Notes: generated by a model not told the origin, from the sequence alone. 64,000 nt of DNA from Pullulanibacillus sp. KACC 23026 (GCF_029094525.1 NZ_CP119107.1:1736001-1800000), one strand, 5' to 3'; shown: positions 9,022 to 19,498, numbered from the stretch's first letter. Translations and numbers: made by a program.

Positions 9022-10008
9022 TTCAGCCAATAGGGAATCGTCGTTACACAAAAATGAAATAGGTGTAACGAGAATCCGCTATGCTTCCAAAAAGCCCCCG
9101 ATTTGAGCGAATAGCGAATCGTCGTTACACAAAAATGAAATAGGTGTAACGAGAATCCGCTATGCTTCCAAAAAGGCTCTCGATTTGAGCGAATAGCGAA
9201 TCGTCGTTACACAAAAATGAAATAGGTGTAACGAGACTACGCTATACTTCCAAAAAAGCCCTCGATTTGAGCGAATAGCGAATCGTCGTTACACAAAAAT
9301 GAAATAGGTGTAACGAGACTACGCTATGCTTCCAAAAAAGCCCTCGATTTGAGCGAATAGCGAATCGTCGTTACACAAAAATGAAATAGGTGTAACGAGA
9401 CTACGCTATGCTTCCAAAAAAGCTCGCGATTTGAGCGAATAGTGAATCGTCGTTACACAAAAATGAAATAGGTGTAACGAGACTACGCTATGCTTCCAAA
9501 AAAGCTCGCGATTTGAGCGAATAGTGAATCGTCGTTACACAAAAATGAAATAGGTGTAACGAGACTACGCTATGCTTCCAAAAAGGCTCTCGATTTGAGC
9601 GAATAGCGAATCGTCGTTACACAAAAATGAATGAGGTGTAACGAGACTACGCTATACTTCCAAAAAGCTCCCGATTTGAGCGAATAGCGAATCGTCGTTA
9701 CACAAAAATGAAATAGGTGTAACGAGACTACGCTATGCTTCCAAAAAAGCCCCCGATTTGAGCGAATAGCGAATCGTCGTTACACAAAAATGAAATAGGT
9801 GTAACGAGAATCCGCTATACTTCCAAAAAAGCCCTCGATTTGGGCCAATAGTGAATCGTCGTTACACAAAAATGAAATAGGTGTAACGAGAATCCGCTAT
9901 CGCCCTCCAAATGGGCCTTTTGAGAAATGAGGCGTAACGAGACTACGCTATCACCCTCTAAATAGGACGTTCGTGAAGTGAGGCGTAACGAGAGTACGCT
10001 AACTGTCT
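9022..10008. repeat. Tandem array of 82-bp hairpin repeats, 11 units plus 2 degenerate half-units
   Basis: The core GTCGTTACAC occurs at 9040, 9121, 9203, 9285, 9367, 9449, 9531, 9613, 9694, 9776 and 9859, so spacing is 81-83 bp. Each unit holds the perfect inverted repeat CGTTACAC / GTGTAACG around a 13-base AT-rich loop. The arms extend outwards imperfectly to TAGCG / CGCTA, making a stem of about 19 bp. A linker ends in CGATTTGAGCGAA. The last two copies (9929-9951 and 9980-10000) keep only the right arm. No coding capacity was seen. The array lies between the yqhY terminator and the nusB promoter, in co-directional genes. Confidence 0.95.
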
Positions 10009-10100
10009 CTAAATGGAATTGTTTCAATTTTTTGTTTAAACAAGTTTGACGGTGTCCTTAAAGTTCAATGTTTCACACATATGATTTCTTAAAAAAATTA

Positions 10101-10109
10101 TGGTATGAT
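10101..10109 (+). promoter_or_regulatory. Candidate extended -10 promoter for nusB operon
   Basis: TGG-TATGAT at 10101-10109 has no convincing -35. About 180 bases of unrecognised leader separate it from nusB. Confidence 0.45.
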
Positions 10110-10290
10110 CGTACAAGATACGTGCGTGAGTCTATTAATCATAATTTGAGTTTGTTTTTAAAAGACTAGGACTAAAGGGATTTTACGTATAAAGCGAGTT
10201 TGGTTTTCGCCGAATAATAAAGAGTAAAATTGATGAAAATGGTCTTTATAAAAAGACGGCAGTAATCGCAACGTCAAAGGAGTCGACAAA

Positions 10291-10716
10291 ATGAAGCGTA
10301 GAGTAGCAAGAGAAAAAGCCCTGCAAACCCTTTTCCAAATGCAGGTTGGTAAAATATCGGCCGAAGAAGCCCTTGAGAATGTCATGGAAGATGCCACGAC
10401 TGAGGACAAGCAGGATCCATTTCTTCTAGAACTTGTCAGAGAGACCGCTCAACATCTTGAGGCGATTGATGACATTATCAAACGTTATTTGAGACATTTT
10501 TCCATTGACCGTTTGGCTAATGTGGATCGAGCTATTCTTCGCTTAGGAATTTGTGAATTATTATACATAAAGGAAATTCCAGAGAAGGTCACCTTAAATG
10601 AAATGATTGAACTGGCAAAAGCATTCGGGGATGAGGATTCACGCCGTTTTACAAATGGAGTGCTGTCCAATGTTTTGAGAGGAAAATTAGAGGAAGAAAA
10701 GGGGAACGAGGAATGA
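10291..10716 (+). CDS. nusB: Transcription antitermination factor NusB
   Basis: NusB pairs with NusE (S10) on boxA RNA and supports rRNA antitermination. At 141 aa it has the standard length. The N-terminal motif MKRRVAREKALQTLFQMQ and the C-terminal VTLNEMIELAKAFGDEDSRRFTNGVL are both typical. An AAAGGAG site precedes the ATG. It overlaps folD by 4 bases (ATGA) and heads the folD-xseAB-ispA operon, as in B. subtilis. Confidence 0.97.
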   Translation: MKRRVAREKALQTLFQMQVGKISAEEALENVMEDATTEDKQDPFLLELVRETAQHLEAIDDIIKRYLRHFSIDRLANVDRAILRLGICELLYIKEIPEKVTLNEMIELAKAFGDEDSRRFTNGVLSNVLRGKLEEEKGNEE

Positions 10717-11564
10717 CAGCTGAGTTGATCAGTGGGAAAGAAGTGGCCCAAGCCAAACGGCAGGATTTGAAGCAACAAGCAGCTGCTCTTAAGGAAAAAG
10801 GGATCGTCCCTGGTCTTGTCGTTCTTCTTGTTGGGGAAAACCCAGCCTCACTTTCTTATGTCAAAGGAAAAGTCAAAGCCTGTGAAGAAGTGGGAATCTA
10901 TTCGGAGTTGAAGCGCTATCCGGAAACGATTACAGAAGAGGCGCTTTTAAAGGAAATTGAGCATTACAATAAGGCTGACCATATTGATGGGATCCTCGTT
11001 CAATTACCGCTTCCTGATCACATCTCCGAACATAAGGTCATCGATACGATCTCACCCGAAAAGGACGTGGATGGCTTTCATCCTATTAATGTCGGGCGAA
11101 TGGTAACCGGGCAGGATGCTTTTCTTTCCTGTACCCCTTATGGCATCGTTGAAATGATAAAGTATAAAAATATCCCTATTTCAGGGAAACATGTGGTGAT
11201 CGTCGGCCGAAGCAATATTGTCGGAAAGCCCGCTTCTTTGCTTTTTTTAAGAGAAAATGCGACCGTCTCGATTGCTCATTCCCGGACAACAAATCTATCT
11301 GAAATCACGAGACAAGCGGATATTCTGGTAGTGGCAGCCGGTCGGGAAAACCTTGTGTCAGGTGACGACATTAAAGAAGGGGCCGTTGTCATTGATGTGG
11401 GCATGAATCGAAGTGCTAAAGGGAAATTAGTCGGGGATGTTCATTTTGAATCGGCGAAAGAAAAAGCTTCCTATATCACACCTATCCCGGGCGGAGTCGG
11501 CCCCATGACGATCACCATGCTGTTAGCTAACACTCTTCAATCAGCGAAAAAACGTTCTTTATAA
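10713..11564 (+). CDS. folD: Bifunctional methylenetetrahydrofolate dehydrogenase/cyclohydrolase
   Basis: Interconverts 5,10-methylene-THF and 10-formyl-THF for purine and formyl-Met synthesis. It is 283 aa. The catalytic SYVKGKVKACEEVGI segment (Tyr and Lys near residues 49-53), the VQLPLPDHI motif, the Rossmann GRSNIVGKP and the C-terminal PIPGGVGPMT are all intact. It is translationally coupled to nusB and followed almost immediately by xseA. Confidence 0.97.
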   Translation: MTAELISGKEVAQAKRQDLKQQAAALKEKGIVPGLVVLLVGENPASLSYVKGKVKACEEVGIYSELKRYPETITEEALLKEIEHYNKADHIDGILVQLPLPDHISEHKVIDTISPEKDVDGFHPINVGRMVTGQDAFLSCTPYGIVEMIKYKNIPISGKHVVIVGRSNIVGKPASLLFLRENATVSIAHSRTTNLSEITRQADILVVAAGRENLVSGDDIKEGAVVIDVGMNRSAKGKLVGDVHFESAKEKASYITPIPGGVGPMTITMLLANTLQSAKKRSL

Positions 11565-11585
11565 GTGTTGAAGGGGGGCCATGAG

Positions 11586-12941
11586 TTGACTGAACAAAAG
11601 GCTGCTATAACCATTACTCAATTGACACGCTATCTCAAACGCGTGATAGAGGGGAATCGCCACTTGCAAGATGTATGGCTTCGTGGTGAAATTTCCAATT
11701 TTAAGCGTCACAGCCGTGGACATATGTATTTAACTTTAAAGGATGAGCAGTCTCGTCTTCAAGCAGTGATGTTTGCAGCAGACAATGCGAGACTCCTTTT
11801 TAAACCAGAAGATGGCATGAAAGTATTGGTCCGTGGACAAGTTTCAGTCTATGAACCCTATGGTCAGTACCAATTATATATTAAAGAAATGCAGCAAGAT
11901 GGGATCGGTAACCTCTACCTCGCCTTTGAGCAACTGAAGAAAAAGCTTGAGGAGGAAGGCCTTTTTGACCCTCAGTTTAAAAAGCCTCTTCCTGCCTATC
12001 CTAATAAAATTGGGGTGATTACGTCCCCGACTGGTGCGGCTATACGAGATGTTTTTACAACGATAAAAAGACGTTTTCCAAGAGCCTCCTTATTTGTTTT
12101 TCCGGTTCATGTTCAAGGTGAATTAGCGGCCCCAGCGATCGTAAAAGCAATCGAAACCGCCAATGCTTTACGACAGGTGGATGTTTTGATTGTTGGCAGA
12201 GGGGGAGGATCGATTGAGGATCTGTGGGCTTTTAATGAAGAGAAGGTTGCACGGGCCATTTTTCAATCCGCCTTACCGATCATTTCAGCTGTTGGTCACG
12301 AAACCGATTTTACGATTGCCGACTTTGTCGCAGATGTGCGGGCGGCCACCCCAACCGCAGCGGCAGAACTTGCTGTGCCGCATCTGCATGATCTAGAAGC
12401 CAGATTGACGGATCGTCTCACAAGATTAGCGCTCTTAATGCGAAACAAATTAGTCCGTGAACAGGAACGCTTAAAGGCTTTGGAAAGATCCTATGCCTTC
12501 CGCTCCCCTCTTCAACTGATTCGGCAAAAGGAGCAGGACTTAGATCGTTTGTGGGAACGGTTGACAACACGAATGGCCCATCATGTTCAAAAAACCAATA
12601 CCGCTTTGACCCAGATGGACCGGTTGTTATTTAAACACCATCCCGAATCTCAAGTGAATCGGTCCGCCAAAGATCTTGAGCACATGACTGGACGTCTGAC
12701 TCGGAGTATGGCGGCTCTTCAAAAGACGAAGCAGCAATCTTTCCGATTTACTTTGAGTCAGTTGAACGCCCTCAGTCCACTTGCAATTATGGAAAGAGGC
12801 TACAGCTTAACTTATAAGAAGGGAACCATTGTCAAGCGGGTTGATCAAGTACAAGTCGAGGACGAGCTTGCGGTCAAGCTTACAGATGGTTCAATTGACG
12901 TAAAAGTTATGAAGAAAAAAGGGGATAACTTAAATGACTGA
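11586..12941 (+). CDS. xseA: Exodeoxyribonuclease VII large subunit
   Basis: Catalytic subunit of the exonuclease that degrades single-stranded DNA in both directions. I choose TTG 11586 (451 aa) because AAGGGGGG at 11571-11578 is 7 bases upstream, and because B. subtilis similarity starts there. A GTG at 11565 would put the ribosome site inside the gene. An N-terminal OB fold contains [17 protein letters not shown]. The nuclease core contains [14 protein letters not shown] and [17 protein letters not shown] long coiled-coil region makes up the C-terminal third. It overlaps xseB by 8 bases. Confidence 0.95.
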   Translation: MTEQKAAITITQLTRYLKRVIEGNRHLQDVWLRGEISNFKRHSRGHMYLTLKDEQSRLQAVMFAADNARLLFKPEDGMKVLVRGQVSVYEPYGQYQLYIKEMQQDGIGNLYLAFEQLKKKLEEEGLFDPQFKKPLPAYPNKIGVITSPTGAAIRDVFTTIKRRFPRASLFVFPVHVQGELAAPAIVKAIETANALRQVDVLIVGRGGGSIEDLWAFNEEKVARAIFQSALPIISAVGHETDFTIADFVADVRAATPTAAAELAVPHLHDLEARLTDRLTRLALLMRNKLVREQERLKALERSYAFRSPLQLIRQKEQDLDRLWERLTTRMAHHVQKTNTALTQMDRLLFKHHPESQVNRSAKDLEHMTGRLTRSMAALQKTKQQSFRFTLSQLNALSPLAIMERGYSLTYKKGTIVKRVDQVQVEDELAVKLTDGSIDVKVMKKKGDNLND

Positions 12942-13200
12942 TTCGCAAAGTTCAATAGAGGTGTCAACTGAAGAGAACCAAACTTTTGAAGGGGCGATGG
13001 CTGAACTCGAAGCCATTGTTAAAAAGCTTGAAGAGAATGATGTCCCGTTAGAAGAAGCCATTGCCCTATTCCAAAAAGGAATGGGTCTATCAAAAATTTG
13101 CCATCAAAAACTACAAAAAGTAGAGAAACAAATGGATCAAATTTTGCATGAAGATGGGACCTTCCAGCCTTTTAAGCTAGAAGAGGATGAGCTTGGATGA
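12934..13200 (+). CDS. xseB: Exodeoxyribonuclease VII small subunit
   Basis: 88-aa helical-hairpin subunit that wraps the XseA coiled coil. The family motif [19 protein letters not shown]-x-PLEEAI is intact, with an acidic tail at each end. It overlaps both xseA (8 bases) and ispA (4 bases), so stoichiometric, coupled translation is likely. Confidence 0.96.
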   Translation: MTDSQSSIEVSTEENQTFEGAMAELEAIVKKLEENDVPLEEAIALFQKGMGLSKICHQKLQKVEKQMDQILHEDGTFQPFKLEEDELG

Positions 13201-14081
13201 TAACAGAAATGACCACTTATTTAAGTGAGCAGCAAAAATTAATCGAAGAGCATTTAGAACGGCTCATTGCACGTTTAGAAGGACCAGAGCGGCTGCGGGC
13301 TTCTATGATCTATTCGCTTCAGGCAGGCGGGAAACGGCTTCGGCCTATTCTGCTCCTAGCTGTCATTGATGCGCTGGGCAAGAATTGCGAATGGGGATTA
13401 GATGCTGCCTGTTCTCTGGAAATGCTCCATACCTATTCCTTGATTCATGATGATTTGCCTGCCATGGATAACGACGATCTCAGGCGCGGCAAACCCACGA
13501 ATCATATTGAATTTGATGAAGCAACTGCTATATTAGCAGGTGATGCGCTCTTAACCTATAGCTTTGAATGCTTGGCCCGGGCGAGTGCTTTATCGTCTGA
13601 AACCAAGATAAAACTGATACAAATGCTGGCAAAAGCGGCAGGCCCAGAAGGAATGGTTGGCGGGCAGATGAACGATTTGCAGGCAGAAGGTCAACAAATC
13701 ACTCTTAGTGAGCTTGAGAGCGTTCATCGGCGTAAAACAGGTCGACTCTTAACTTATGCCATCGTTGCGGGAGCTGTTATTGGAGAAGCGACTTGTCAGC
13801 AATTAGCGGCATTAGAAGCATTTAGCGATCACTTGGGTATGGCTTTTCAAATCAAAGATGATATCTTAGACGTGGAGGGTGATGAAGCCCTTCTTGGAAA
13901 ACCGGTTGGTAGTGATGAAACCAATCAAAAGAGTACCTATCCGGGTCTATTGACTTTGGAGGGAGCGAAGGAAGCGATGCAAACACATTACTTAAGTGCG
14001 CTCTCCTTTTTAGAAAAGGCACACGTTAATGGGACAAGACTTGAAGCATTAACGCGTTATATAATTGAAAGAACGGTGTAA
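13197..14081 (+). CDS. ispA: Polyprenyl (farnesyl) diphosphate synthase
   Basis: Condenses IPP with DMAPP and GPP to give farnesyl diphosphate. At 294 aa it matches B. subtilis IspA. The first Asp-rich motif is DDLPAMDND (near residue 83) and the second is DDILD (near residue 221). The GGKRLRP substrate-binding motif, LLTYSFE and GQMNDL are also present. It is coupled to xseB by ATGA. The OLE RNA gene starts about 80 bases downstream, and dxs of the same isoprenoid pathway comes after it. Confidence 0.96.
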   Translation: MITEMTTYLSEQQKLIEEHLERLIARLEGPERLRASMIYSLQAGGKRLRPILLLAVIDALGKNCEWGLDAACSLEMLHTYSLIHDDLPAMDNDDLRRGKPTNHIEFDEATAILAGDALLTYSFECLARASALSSETKIKLIQMLAKAAGPEGMVGGQMNDLQAEGQQITLSELESVHRRKTGRLLTYAIVAGAVIGEATCQQLAALEAFSDHLGMAFQIKDDILDVEGDEALLGKPVGSDETNQKSTYPGLLTLEGAKEAMQTHYLSALSFLEKAHVNGTRLEALTRYIIERTV

Positions 14082-14127
14082 ATGTTAACTTGAATAGAAT
14101 TAAAGTTAACGTTGGAAAAGCCATCCA

Positions 14128-14156
14128 TTGAGTCACTTTACGGTTTGTGGTAAAAT
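14128..14156 (+). promoter_or_regulatory. Promoter of the OLE RNA
   Basis: TTGAGT (14128-14133), a 17-bp spacer, and TAAAAT (14151-14156) preceded by TGG. The predicted start near 14163 coincides with the beginning of the structured RNA, so OLE appears to have its own promoter downstream of ispA. Confidence 0.75.
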
Positions 14157-14162
14157 AGATTT

Positions 14163-14775
14163 GTAGCAATACGGTGGTGCAGTATTCTAGTCAGTCACCC
14201 ACTTCTGAGGGCGGGCCTAAAAATCCGCCAAAGGGCACATCGATGAAGTTCCTGGTATCGGCTCGGGGCGCCCAGCCTTGGGTCGATGTTGGGAGTAAAG
14301 AATGTAGGGCGATCCACAATGGCATGTGGGCGATGACCCTGCATTCGCGGAGACTCTGCATGACAAACATGCAGTGGAAAACCTGTGATTTAGGGGCCTT
14401 TGTAGGAAAGGAACGACCCCGCACAGCGTAGCCTGCCTTGAGTGGATCTCGAGGGGATTATGACACACTGGATCGAGTTTGTTTGGCCGATAAGTTCTAG
14501 ATCCAAGTCATATGAAATCGAATCTGCAAAAGAGGCTAGGAAGTGGCCTTGGCTGTAGAGGAAAACTCCTAGACTGTTCTATCTGACATTTGAAGGGGAT
14601 TATAGTGCGGACTAAGTGGCGATCCAGTTCGGCGTTTGGCGACAGCGCCGGTAAGGCCTTAATAGGAAACTGCCTGAGCGGCAACGCTTGGGTGGCTTTA
14701 TGGGAAAACCTACTGGACCTAAGCCGCAGCGTTTACTCTTCAAATGACCACCACATTACATATATTGGTTGTTAT
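14163..14775 (+). ncRNA. ole: OLE (ornate, large, extremophilic) RNA
   Basis: About 610 bases between ispA and dxs with no plausible protein but many GC-rich complementary stretches. Examples are CTGCATG/CATGCAG near 14355 and the GCGCCGG-rich hairpins near 14650. A possible closing helix pairs GGTGGT (14173-14178) with ACCACC (14747-14752). Position, length and the folD-xseA-xseB-ispA-RNA-dxs order are those described for OLE RNA. That membrane-associated ribonucleoprotein is linked to tolerance of alcohol, cold and magnesium stress in Halalkalibacterium halodurans. The oapA partner gene usually found next to it is missing here. Exact 5' and 3' ends are inferred. Confidence 0.9.
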
Positions 14776-14831
14776 TTTTGTCTAAGATTAGTGAAAACTC
14801 GACAAGTTTGTTAAAATAATAAAAGACATTC

Positions 14832-14869
14832 AAAAACCGTTATCACCCCATGTGTTAGCGGTTTTTTTT
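14832..14869 (+). terminator. Terminator after OLE RNA
   Basis: Stem AACCGTTA-t-CAC / GTG-t-TAGCGGTT with loop CCCAT, followed by seven further T residues. It would end the OLE transcript before dxs. Confidence 0.88.
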
Positions 14870-14928
14870 CCAATGTATGAACTAAGACAGATTTTAAAAT
14901 TGACTTGATGAATAGGTGTGAAGCGCTT

Positions 14929-16830
14929 ATGGAACTGACGGAGATTCAAGACCCTCGATTTCTAAAGAAAATGGATAAACAAGAACTTGAGGCGTTAGCA
15001 AAACAAATCCGGATGTTTTTAATTGAAAAATTAGCAGTAACAGGCGGACATTTAGCTCCGAATTTAGGAGTGGTTGAATTAACTTTGGCTTTGCATAAAC
15101 TTTTTAATAGCCCAAAAGATAAATTGATCTGGGATGTCGGCCATCAATCTTATGTCCATAAAATCTTAACAGGCAGAGCCTCACAATTTGAGACACTTCG
15201 CCAATATAAAGGATTGTGCGGCTTTCCTAAACGTTCCGAGAGCCCTCATGATGTTTGGGAGACAGGACACAGTTCCACTTCCCTTTCCGCTGCTATGGGA
15301 ATGGCAGCAGCCCGTGATATAAAAGGCACGGACGAAAAGATCATCGCTATAATCGGAGATGGGGCTCTAACGGGAGGCATGGCATTAGAAGCCCTTAACC
15401 ATATTGGACATGAGAAGAAAGACATCATTATCGTTTTGAATGATAATGAAATGTCGATTGCTCCAAACGTCGGCGCTTTGCACAATATGCTCGGAAGATT
15501 GCGAACAGCAGGGCGATACCAAAAGGTAAAAGATGATATCGAATATTTGATGAAGAAAATCCCTGCCTTTGGCGGAAAGATTGCGGGCGCAGCCGAGCGA
15601 GTGAAAGATACACTCAAATATTTAGTTGTATCGGGTATTTTCTTTGAAGAACTCGGTATTACTTATCTCGGACCGGTTGACGGCCATAATTTAGATAATT
15701 TAATCGAAAATCTTAACTATGCCAAGAAAACTAAAGGACCGGTCTTAGTTCATGTCTTGACTCAAAAGGGCAAGGGCTATTATCCTGCTGAGTCCGATGC
15801 TGTTGGCACATGGCATGGGACGGGCCCTTACAAGATTGAATCCGGGGATCTGATTAAACCAGTCGATGCTCCGCCAAGTTACAGCAAAGTCGTCGGCGAT
15901 ACGCTAACCCGACTCGGAAAAGAAGAGGAGCGCTTGGTAGTGATTACCCCTGCCATGAAAGTGGGATCGAAATTAGAATCCTTTGCTTCCCAATTTCCCA
16001 ATCGTTTTTTTGATGTTGGAATTGCTGAGCAGCATGCTGCCACCATGGCAGCAGGGCTCGCTACACAAGGTATGAAGCCGGTTCTATCCATTTATTCAAC
16101 CTTTATGCAGCGAGCTTATGATCAATTGATCCATGATATTTGCCGACAAAACTTAAATGTTGTCATCGCGGTAGATCGTTCAGGGCTTGTTGGAGCCGAC
16201 GGAGAAACGCATCAAGGTGTGTTTGATGTCGCCTTCTTAAGAAGCATTCCAAATATAAAGATTCTGATGGGTAAGGATGAAAATGAGCTCCAACATTTGA
16301 TCTACACAGCTCTTAAGCAGGATGGCCCTGTTGCGGTGCGATTGCCAAGAGGAAATGGTGTGGGTGTCGAGATGGACAAGGATCTCAAACTTTTGCCAAT
16401 CGGCAAATGGGAGGTTCTTAAAGAAGGAAAGGACGCGGTTATTCTTTCTTATGGTCCAAGTCTAGAAAATGCCTTAGAAGCCCATGAACAGCTTCTTAAA
16501 AAAGGCATAAGTGTGGAAGTGATTAATGCGCGAAGCATTAAGCCAATGGATGAGGAAATGCTCAAAATACTTGCCAAACGCCATTTACCAATTGTCATTT
16601 TTGAAGAAGCTGTTGAAAAAGGAAGCTTCGGAAGCGGTGTGTTAGAGTTCTACAGTCAGCATGGTGAGCATCACGTGGAGATCGAAATCATGGGTATCCC
16701 GGATCGGTTTATCGAACATGGCAGTGTCTCGAAGCTTTTGCAAGAGATCCATTTGACGACAGAAGACCTCGTTGAAAAGATCAAAGCGCTTGTACCTGTT
16801 AATGAGAAGCAGAGGGCTTACCTGAGATGA
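14929..16830 (+). CDS. dxs: 1-deoxy-D-xylulose-5-phosphate synthase
   Basis: First enzyme of the MEP isoprenoid pathway, a thiamine-diphosphate enzyme that condenses pyruvate with glyceraldehyde 3-phosphate. I prefer ATG 14929 (633 aa, the B. subtilis length), with AGGTG 10 bases upstream. The TTG and ATG at 14905-14908 have no ribosome site. TPP motif [15 protein letters not shown]..., the catalytic [13 protein letters not shown], and [13 protein letters not shown] with its conserved Glu are intact. It is separated from ispA by OLE RNA and a terminator, so it may depend on read-through or its own weak promoter. It overlaps tlyA by 4 bases. Confidence 0.96.
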   Translation: MELTEIQDPRFLKKMDKQELEALAKQIRMFLIEKLAVTGGHLAPNLGVVELTLALHKLFNSPKDKLIWDVGHQSYVHKILTGRASQFETLRQYKGLCGFPKRSESPHDVWETGHSSTSLSAAMGMAAARDIKGTDEKIIAIIGDGALTGGMALEALNHIGHEKKDIIIVLNDNEMSIAPNVGALHNMLGRLRTAGRYQKVKDDIEYLMKKIPAFGGKIAGAAERVKDTLKYLVVSGIFFEELGITYLGPVDGHNLDNLIENLNYAKKTKGPVLVHVLTQKGKGYYPAESDAVGTWHGTGPYKIESGDLIKPVDAPPSYSKVVGDTLTRLGKEEERLVVITPAMKVGSKLESFASQFPNRFFDVGIAEQHAATMAAGLATQGMKPVLSIYSTFMQRAYDQLIHDICRQNLNVVIAVDRSGLVGADGETHQGVFDVAFLRSIPNIKILMGKDENELQHLIYTALKQDGPVAVRLPRGNGVGVEMDKDLKLLPIGKWEVLKEGKDAVILSYGPSLENALEAHEQLLKKGISVEVINARSIKPMDEEMLKILAKRHLPIVIFEEAVEKGSFGSGVLEFYSQHGEHHVEIEIMGIPDRFIEHGSVSKLLQEIHLTTEDLVEKIKALVPVNEKQRAYLR

Positions 16831-17645
16831 AGGAACGTGTCGATCTGTTATTAGTGAAACGTGGATTGTTTGACTCGCGAGAAAAAGCACAAAGAGCCAT
16901 TATGGCTGGCCTTGTATATAGCGAAAATGAACGGATAGATAAGCCTGGCACCAAATTCGAGGAGTCGATCTCCCTGCGCGTTAAAGGGGATCCGCTTCCC
17001 TATGTTGGGCGCGGCGGATTAAAGCTTGAGAAGGCCTTGAAAGTATTTGACTTCGATGTTTCTGGGAAACTCATGCTCGATATTGGGGCTTCAACAGGGG
17101 GCTTCACAGATTGCGCCCTTCAAAATGGTGCAAAGCGTGTCTATGCCCTTGATGTTGGCTTTAATCAGCTGGCCTGGAAGCTCCGCAATGATGAACGCGT
17201 CATCGTCATGGAACGAACCAATTTCCGCCATGCATCACCGGCTGATTTTAAGGTGGGCCAACCTGAAGTCGCAACCATGGATGTTTCGTTTATCTCGCTC
17301 AAACTCATGCTGCCGCCGTTAAAAGAGATTCTGGTAGAAGAAGGCGAAGCAGTGGCTCTTATTAAGCCGCAGTTTGAAGCAGGCCGTGAAGATGTGGGTA
17401 AGAAGGGGATTGTCAGAGATCCCGCTGTACACGAACGTGTCATTACAGATATCCTTGATTTTGCCTCAGTGACCGGCTTTCAGTGCCTAGGTCTTGATTA
17501 TTCGCCGATCACAGGTGGAGACGGGAATATTGAATTTCTTGCCCATTTGAAAAAGACTGACTTAAATACGTCCAGCCTGAATCATTCTGAAATTGAAGCA
17601 GTTGTGCAAAAAGCTCATCGAGAATTAAGAGACAACAAGAGATGA
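16827..17645 (+). CDS. tlyA: TlyA family RNA 2'-O-methyltransferase (YqxC-like)
   Basis: 272 aa. An N-terminal S4 RNA-binding domain ([22 protein letters not shown]...) is joined to an FtsJ-like methyltransferase. The SAM-binding motif is [13 protein letters not shown], and the K-D-K residues appear in [21 protein letters not shown] and IKPQFEAGR. Homologs methylate 16S and/or 23S rRNA. Start overlaps dxs by ATGA. In B. subtilis the next gene is ahrC; here a terminator and then recN follow. Confidence 0.94.
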   Translation: MKERVDLLLVKRGLFDSREKAQRAIMAGLVYSENERIDKPGTKFEESISLRVKGDPLPYVGRGGLKLEKALKVFDFDVSGKLMLDIGASTGGFTDCALQNGAKRVYALDVGFNQLAWKLRNDERVIVMERTNFRHASPADFKVGQPEVATMDVSFISLKLMLPPLKEILVEEGEAVALIKPQFEAGREDVGKKGIVRDPAVHERVITDILDFASVTGFQCLGLDYSPITGGDGNIEFLAHLKKTDLNTSSLNHSEIEAVVQKAHRELRDNKR

Positions 17646-17674
17646 AGAACCTAGTTGTTAGGTTCTTCTTTTCT
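17644..17674 (+). terminator. Terminator after tlyA
   Basis: Perfect 10-bp stem GAAGAACCTA / TAGGTTCTTC with loop GTTGT and a T-rich tail. It overlaps the tlyA stop codon. Confidence 0.88.
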
Positions 17675-17696
17675 GTTAAAAAATAAGCAATTAGGC

Positions 17697-17726
17697 TTGA
17701 CCGTTCTCATTTCTTCTCTATATAGT
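17697..17726 (+). promoter_or_regulatory. Promoter of recN
   Basis: TTGACC (17697-17702), an 18-bp spacer and TATAGT (17721-17726), about 30 bases before the recN start. No convincing LexA box was seen. Confidence 0.65.
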
Positions 17727-17759
17727 AAAAGTGAAGAGCTTGCCCTAGGAGGACATTCA

Positions 17760-19466
17760 ATGTTAGCAGAGCTTCGAATTGAAAACTTTGCCATAATCGA
17801 AAAATTGACGATCTCATTTAATCAAGGATTAACGGTTATAACAGGTGAGACAGGAGCAGGGAAGTCCATTATTATTGATGCCATCAGCCTTCTTGTCGGT
17901 GGAAGAGGCTCCTCTGAATACGTTCGCCATGGTACGGAGCAAGCCGATATTGAAGCCTTATTTGAGATTCCAAGTGATCCTGAGCATAGTCTTAATGTTA
18001 TCTTAAAAGAATTCGGAATTGACGTTCAGGACGATATGATCATTCTAAGAAGAACCATACATAAAAATGGAAAAAGTATATGCCGAGTTAACGGCCGCCT
18101 TGTTACGATCTCGCAGATTCGTGAAATCGGCCAATATTTAATCGATGTCCATGGTCAGCATGAACACCAGGAATTAATGGTAGCTGATCTTCATATTAAG
18201 CTGTTAGACCGAATGGGCGGAGAGCATCTGGAAACGGTCAAAAAAACGTATACAGAGCTCTATGATAAGGCCCTTGCCATTCAAAAGGAAATTGAAAAAT
18301 GGTCGAAAAATGAACAGGAAGCGGCAGCGCGTCTCGATTTACTTGGTTTTCAAATTCAAGAAATCGAAGCCGCTCATCTTGATCCAGAAGAAGAGCCCCA
18401 GCTGCTAGAAGAAAGACAGCGGTTTGCTAACTTTGAGAAATTATTTAAGGGATTAAATCGCAGTTACGGGGCGCTGAACGATGACCATCGAACGTTGGAC
18501 AGTTTTAGAGAAGCCTTGTTTGAGATGGAAACATTGATGGGGTTAGACGCTCATTTGGATACCATTTATGAGAACATGTCCAACAGCTTTTATTTATTAG
18601 AAGAACAGGTCCATCAGTTAAGCCAATATATAGATGAGTTAGAATATGATCCTTCCCGGGTCGATCTAGTTGAAGCGCGGCTGGATGAATTGAATCACCT
18701 TAAGAGAAAATACGGACGGACAATTGAAGAAGTCCTTTCCTATTATGAAGATATAAAAAAAGAGTTTGACCAATTAACGGATCGCGATCTCACGATAGGA
18801 AACCTTGAGAAACAATATAAGGAGCTTCTATTGTCCCTTAATCAAGCGGGTGATGCCTTAACTAAAATCCGACAAGAAGAGGCCGAGCGATTAGATGAAG
18901 CGATTAATCGAGAACTAAAGGACTTGTATATGGAAAAGGCGTCGTTTAAGGTTTCCATTCAGCCAATCGAGGTCACGGAGGATATCCGAACTTTTTCGCG
19001 TCATGGAAAGGAACGTGTCGAATTTCTGATCACGACTAACCCAGGCGAACCTTTAAAACCGCTCTCAAAAATTGCTTCTGGCGGTGAATTGTCACGGATT
19101 ATGCTGGCCATTAAATCGCATTTTAAATCTTATAGAGGCACGACTTCCATCATATTTGATGAAGTGGACACAGGCGTAAGCGGCCGAGTGGCACAAGCCA
19201 TGGGAGAAAAAATATACGCCCTTTCCAAAGGCTCCCAAGTTTTTTGCATTACCCATTTGCCTCAAGTGGCGTCTATGGCGGATAGCCATCTTTATATTTC
19301 AAAAGAAGTTAGTGATAATCGAACGACGACGAGTGTTTCCGAACTGAAGGGTGAGGAACAAGTAGCAGAGCTTGCGCGAATGATCTCAGGCGTTGAAATG
19401 ACCGATTTAACAAAGCAGCATGCGAAGGAACTACTCGAGCTTGCCTATAAAAGAAAAAGGGAATGA
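17760..19466 (+). CDS. recN: DNA repair protein RecN
   Basis: SMC-like ATPase acting early in double-strand-break repair. I use ATG 17760, which follows TAGGAGGACATTCA, giving 568 aa. Earlier in-frame codons overlap the promoter. Walker A is GETGAGKS (near residue 30), the central third is coiled coil, and the C-terminal half has the signature KIASGGELSR and Walker B SIIFDEVDTGVSG. It is a single-gene unit with its own promoter and terminator. Confidence 0.96.
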   Translation: MLAELRIENFAIIEKLTISFNQGLTVITGETGAGKSIIIDAISLLVGGRGSSEYVRHGTEQADIEALFEIPSDPEHSLNVILKEFGIDVQDDMIILRRTIHKNGKSICRVNGRLVTISQIREIGQYLIDVHGQHEHQELMVADLHIKLLDRMGGEHLETVKKTYTELYDKALAIQKEIEKWSKNEQEAAARLDLLGFQIQEIEAAHLDPEEEPQLLEERQRFANFEKLFKGLNRSYGALNDDHRTLDSFREALFEMETLMGLDAHLDTIYENMSNSFYLLEEQVHQLSQYIDELEYDPSRVDLVEARLDELNHLKRKYGRTIEEVLSYYEDIKKEFDQLTDRDLTIGNLEKQYKELLLSLNQAGDALTKIRQEEAERLDEAINRELKDLYMEKASFKVSIQPIEVTEDIRTFSRHGKERVEFLITTNPGEPLKPLSKIASGGELSRIMLAIKSHFKSYRGTTSIIFDEVDTGVSGRVAQAMGEKIYALSKGSQVFCITHLPQVASMADSHLYISKEVSDNRTTTSVSELKGEEQVAELARMISGVEMTDLTKQHAKELLELAYKRKRE

Positions 19467-19470
19467 CACC

Positions 19471-19498
19471 AAAGCTATCCAACCATGGATAGCTTTTT
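19471..19498 (+). terminator. Terminator after recN
   Basis: Perfect 11-bp stem AAAGCTATCCA / TGGATAGCTTT with an ACCA loop and a six-T run. Confidence 0.9.

Noticed and set aside
9022-10008. Series of intrinsic terminators or attenuators before nusB
   Set aside because: The hairpins have no T run after either arm and repeat eleven times with a constant period. A repeat array is the simpler description.
14174-14814. Short open frames (about 74-85 codons, both strands) between ispA and dxs
   Set aside because: They lie inside the structured OLE RNA, have no ribosome sites and give no protein-like composition.
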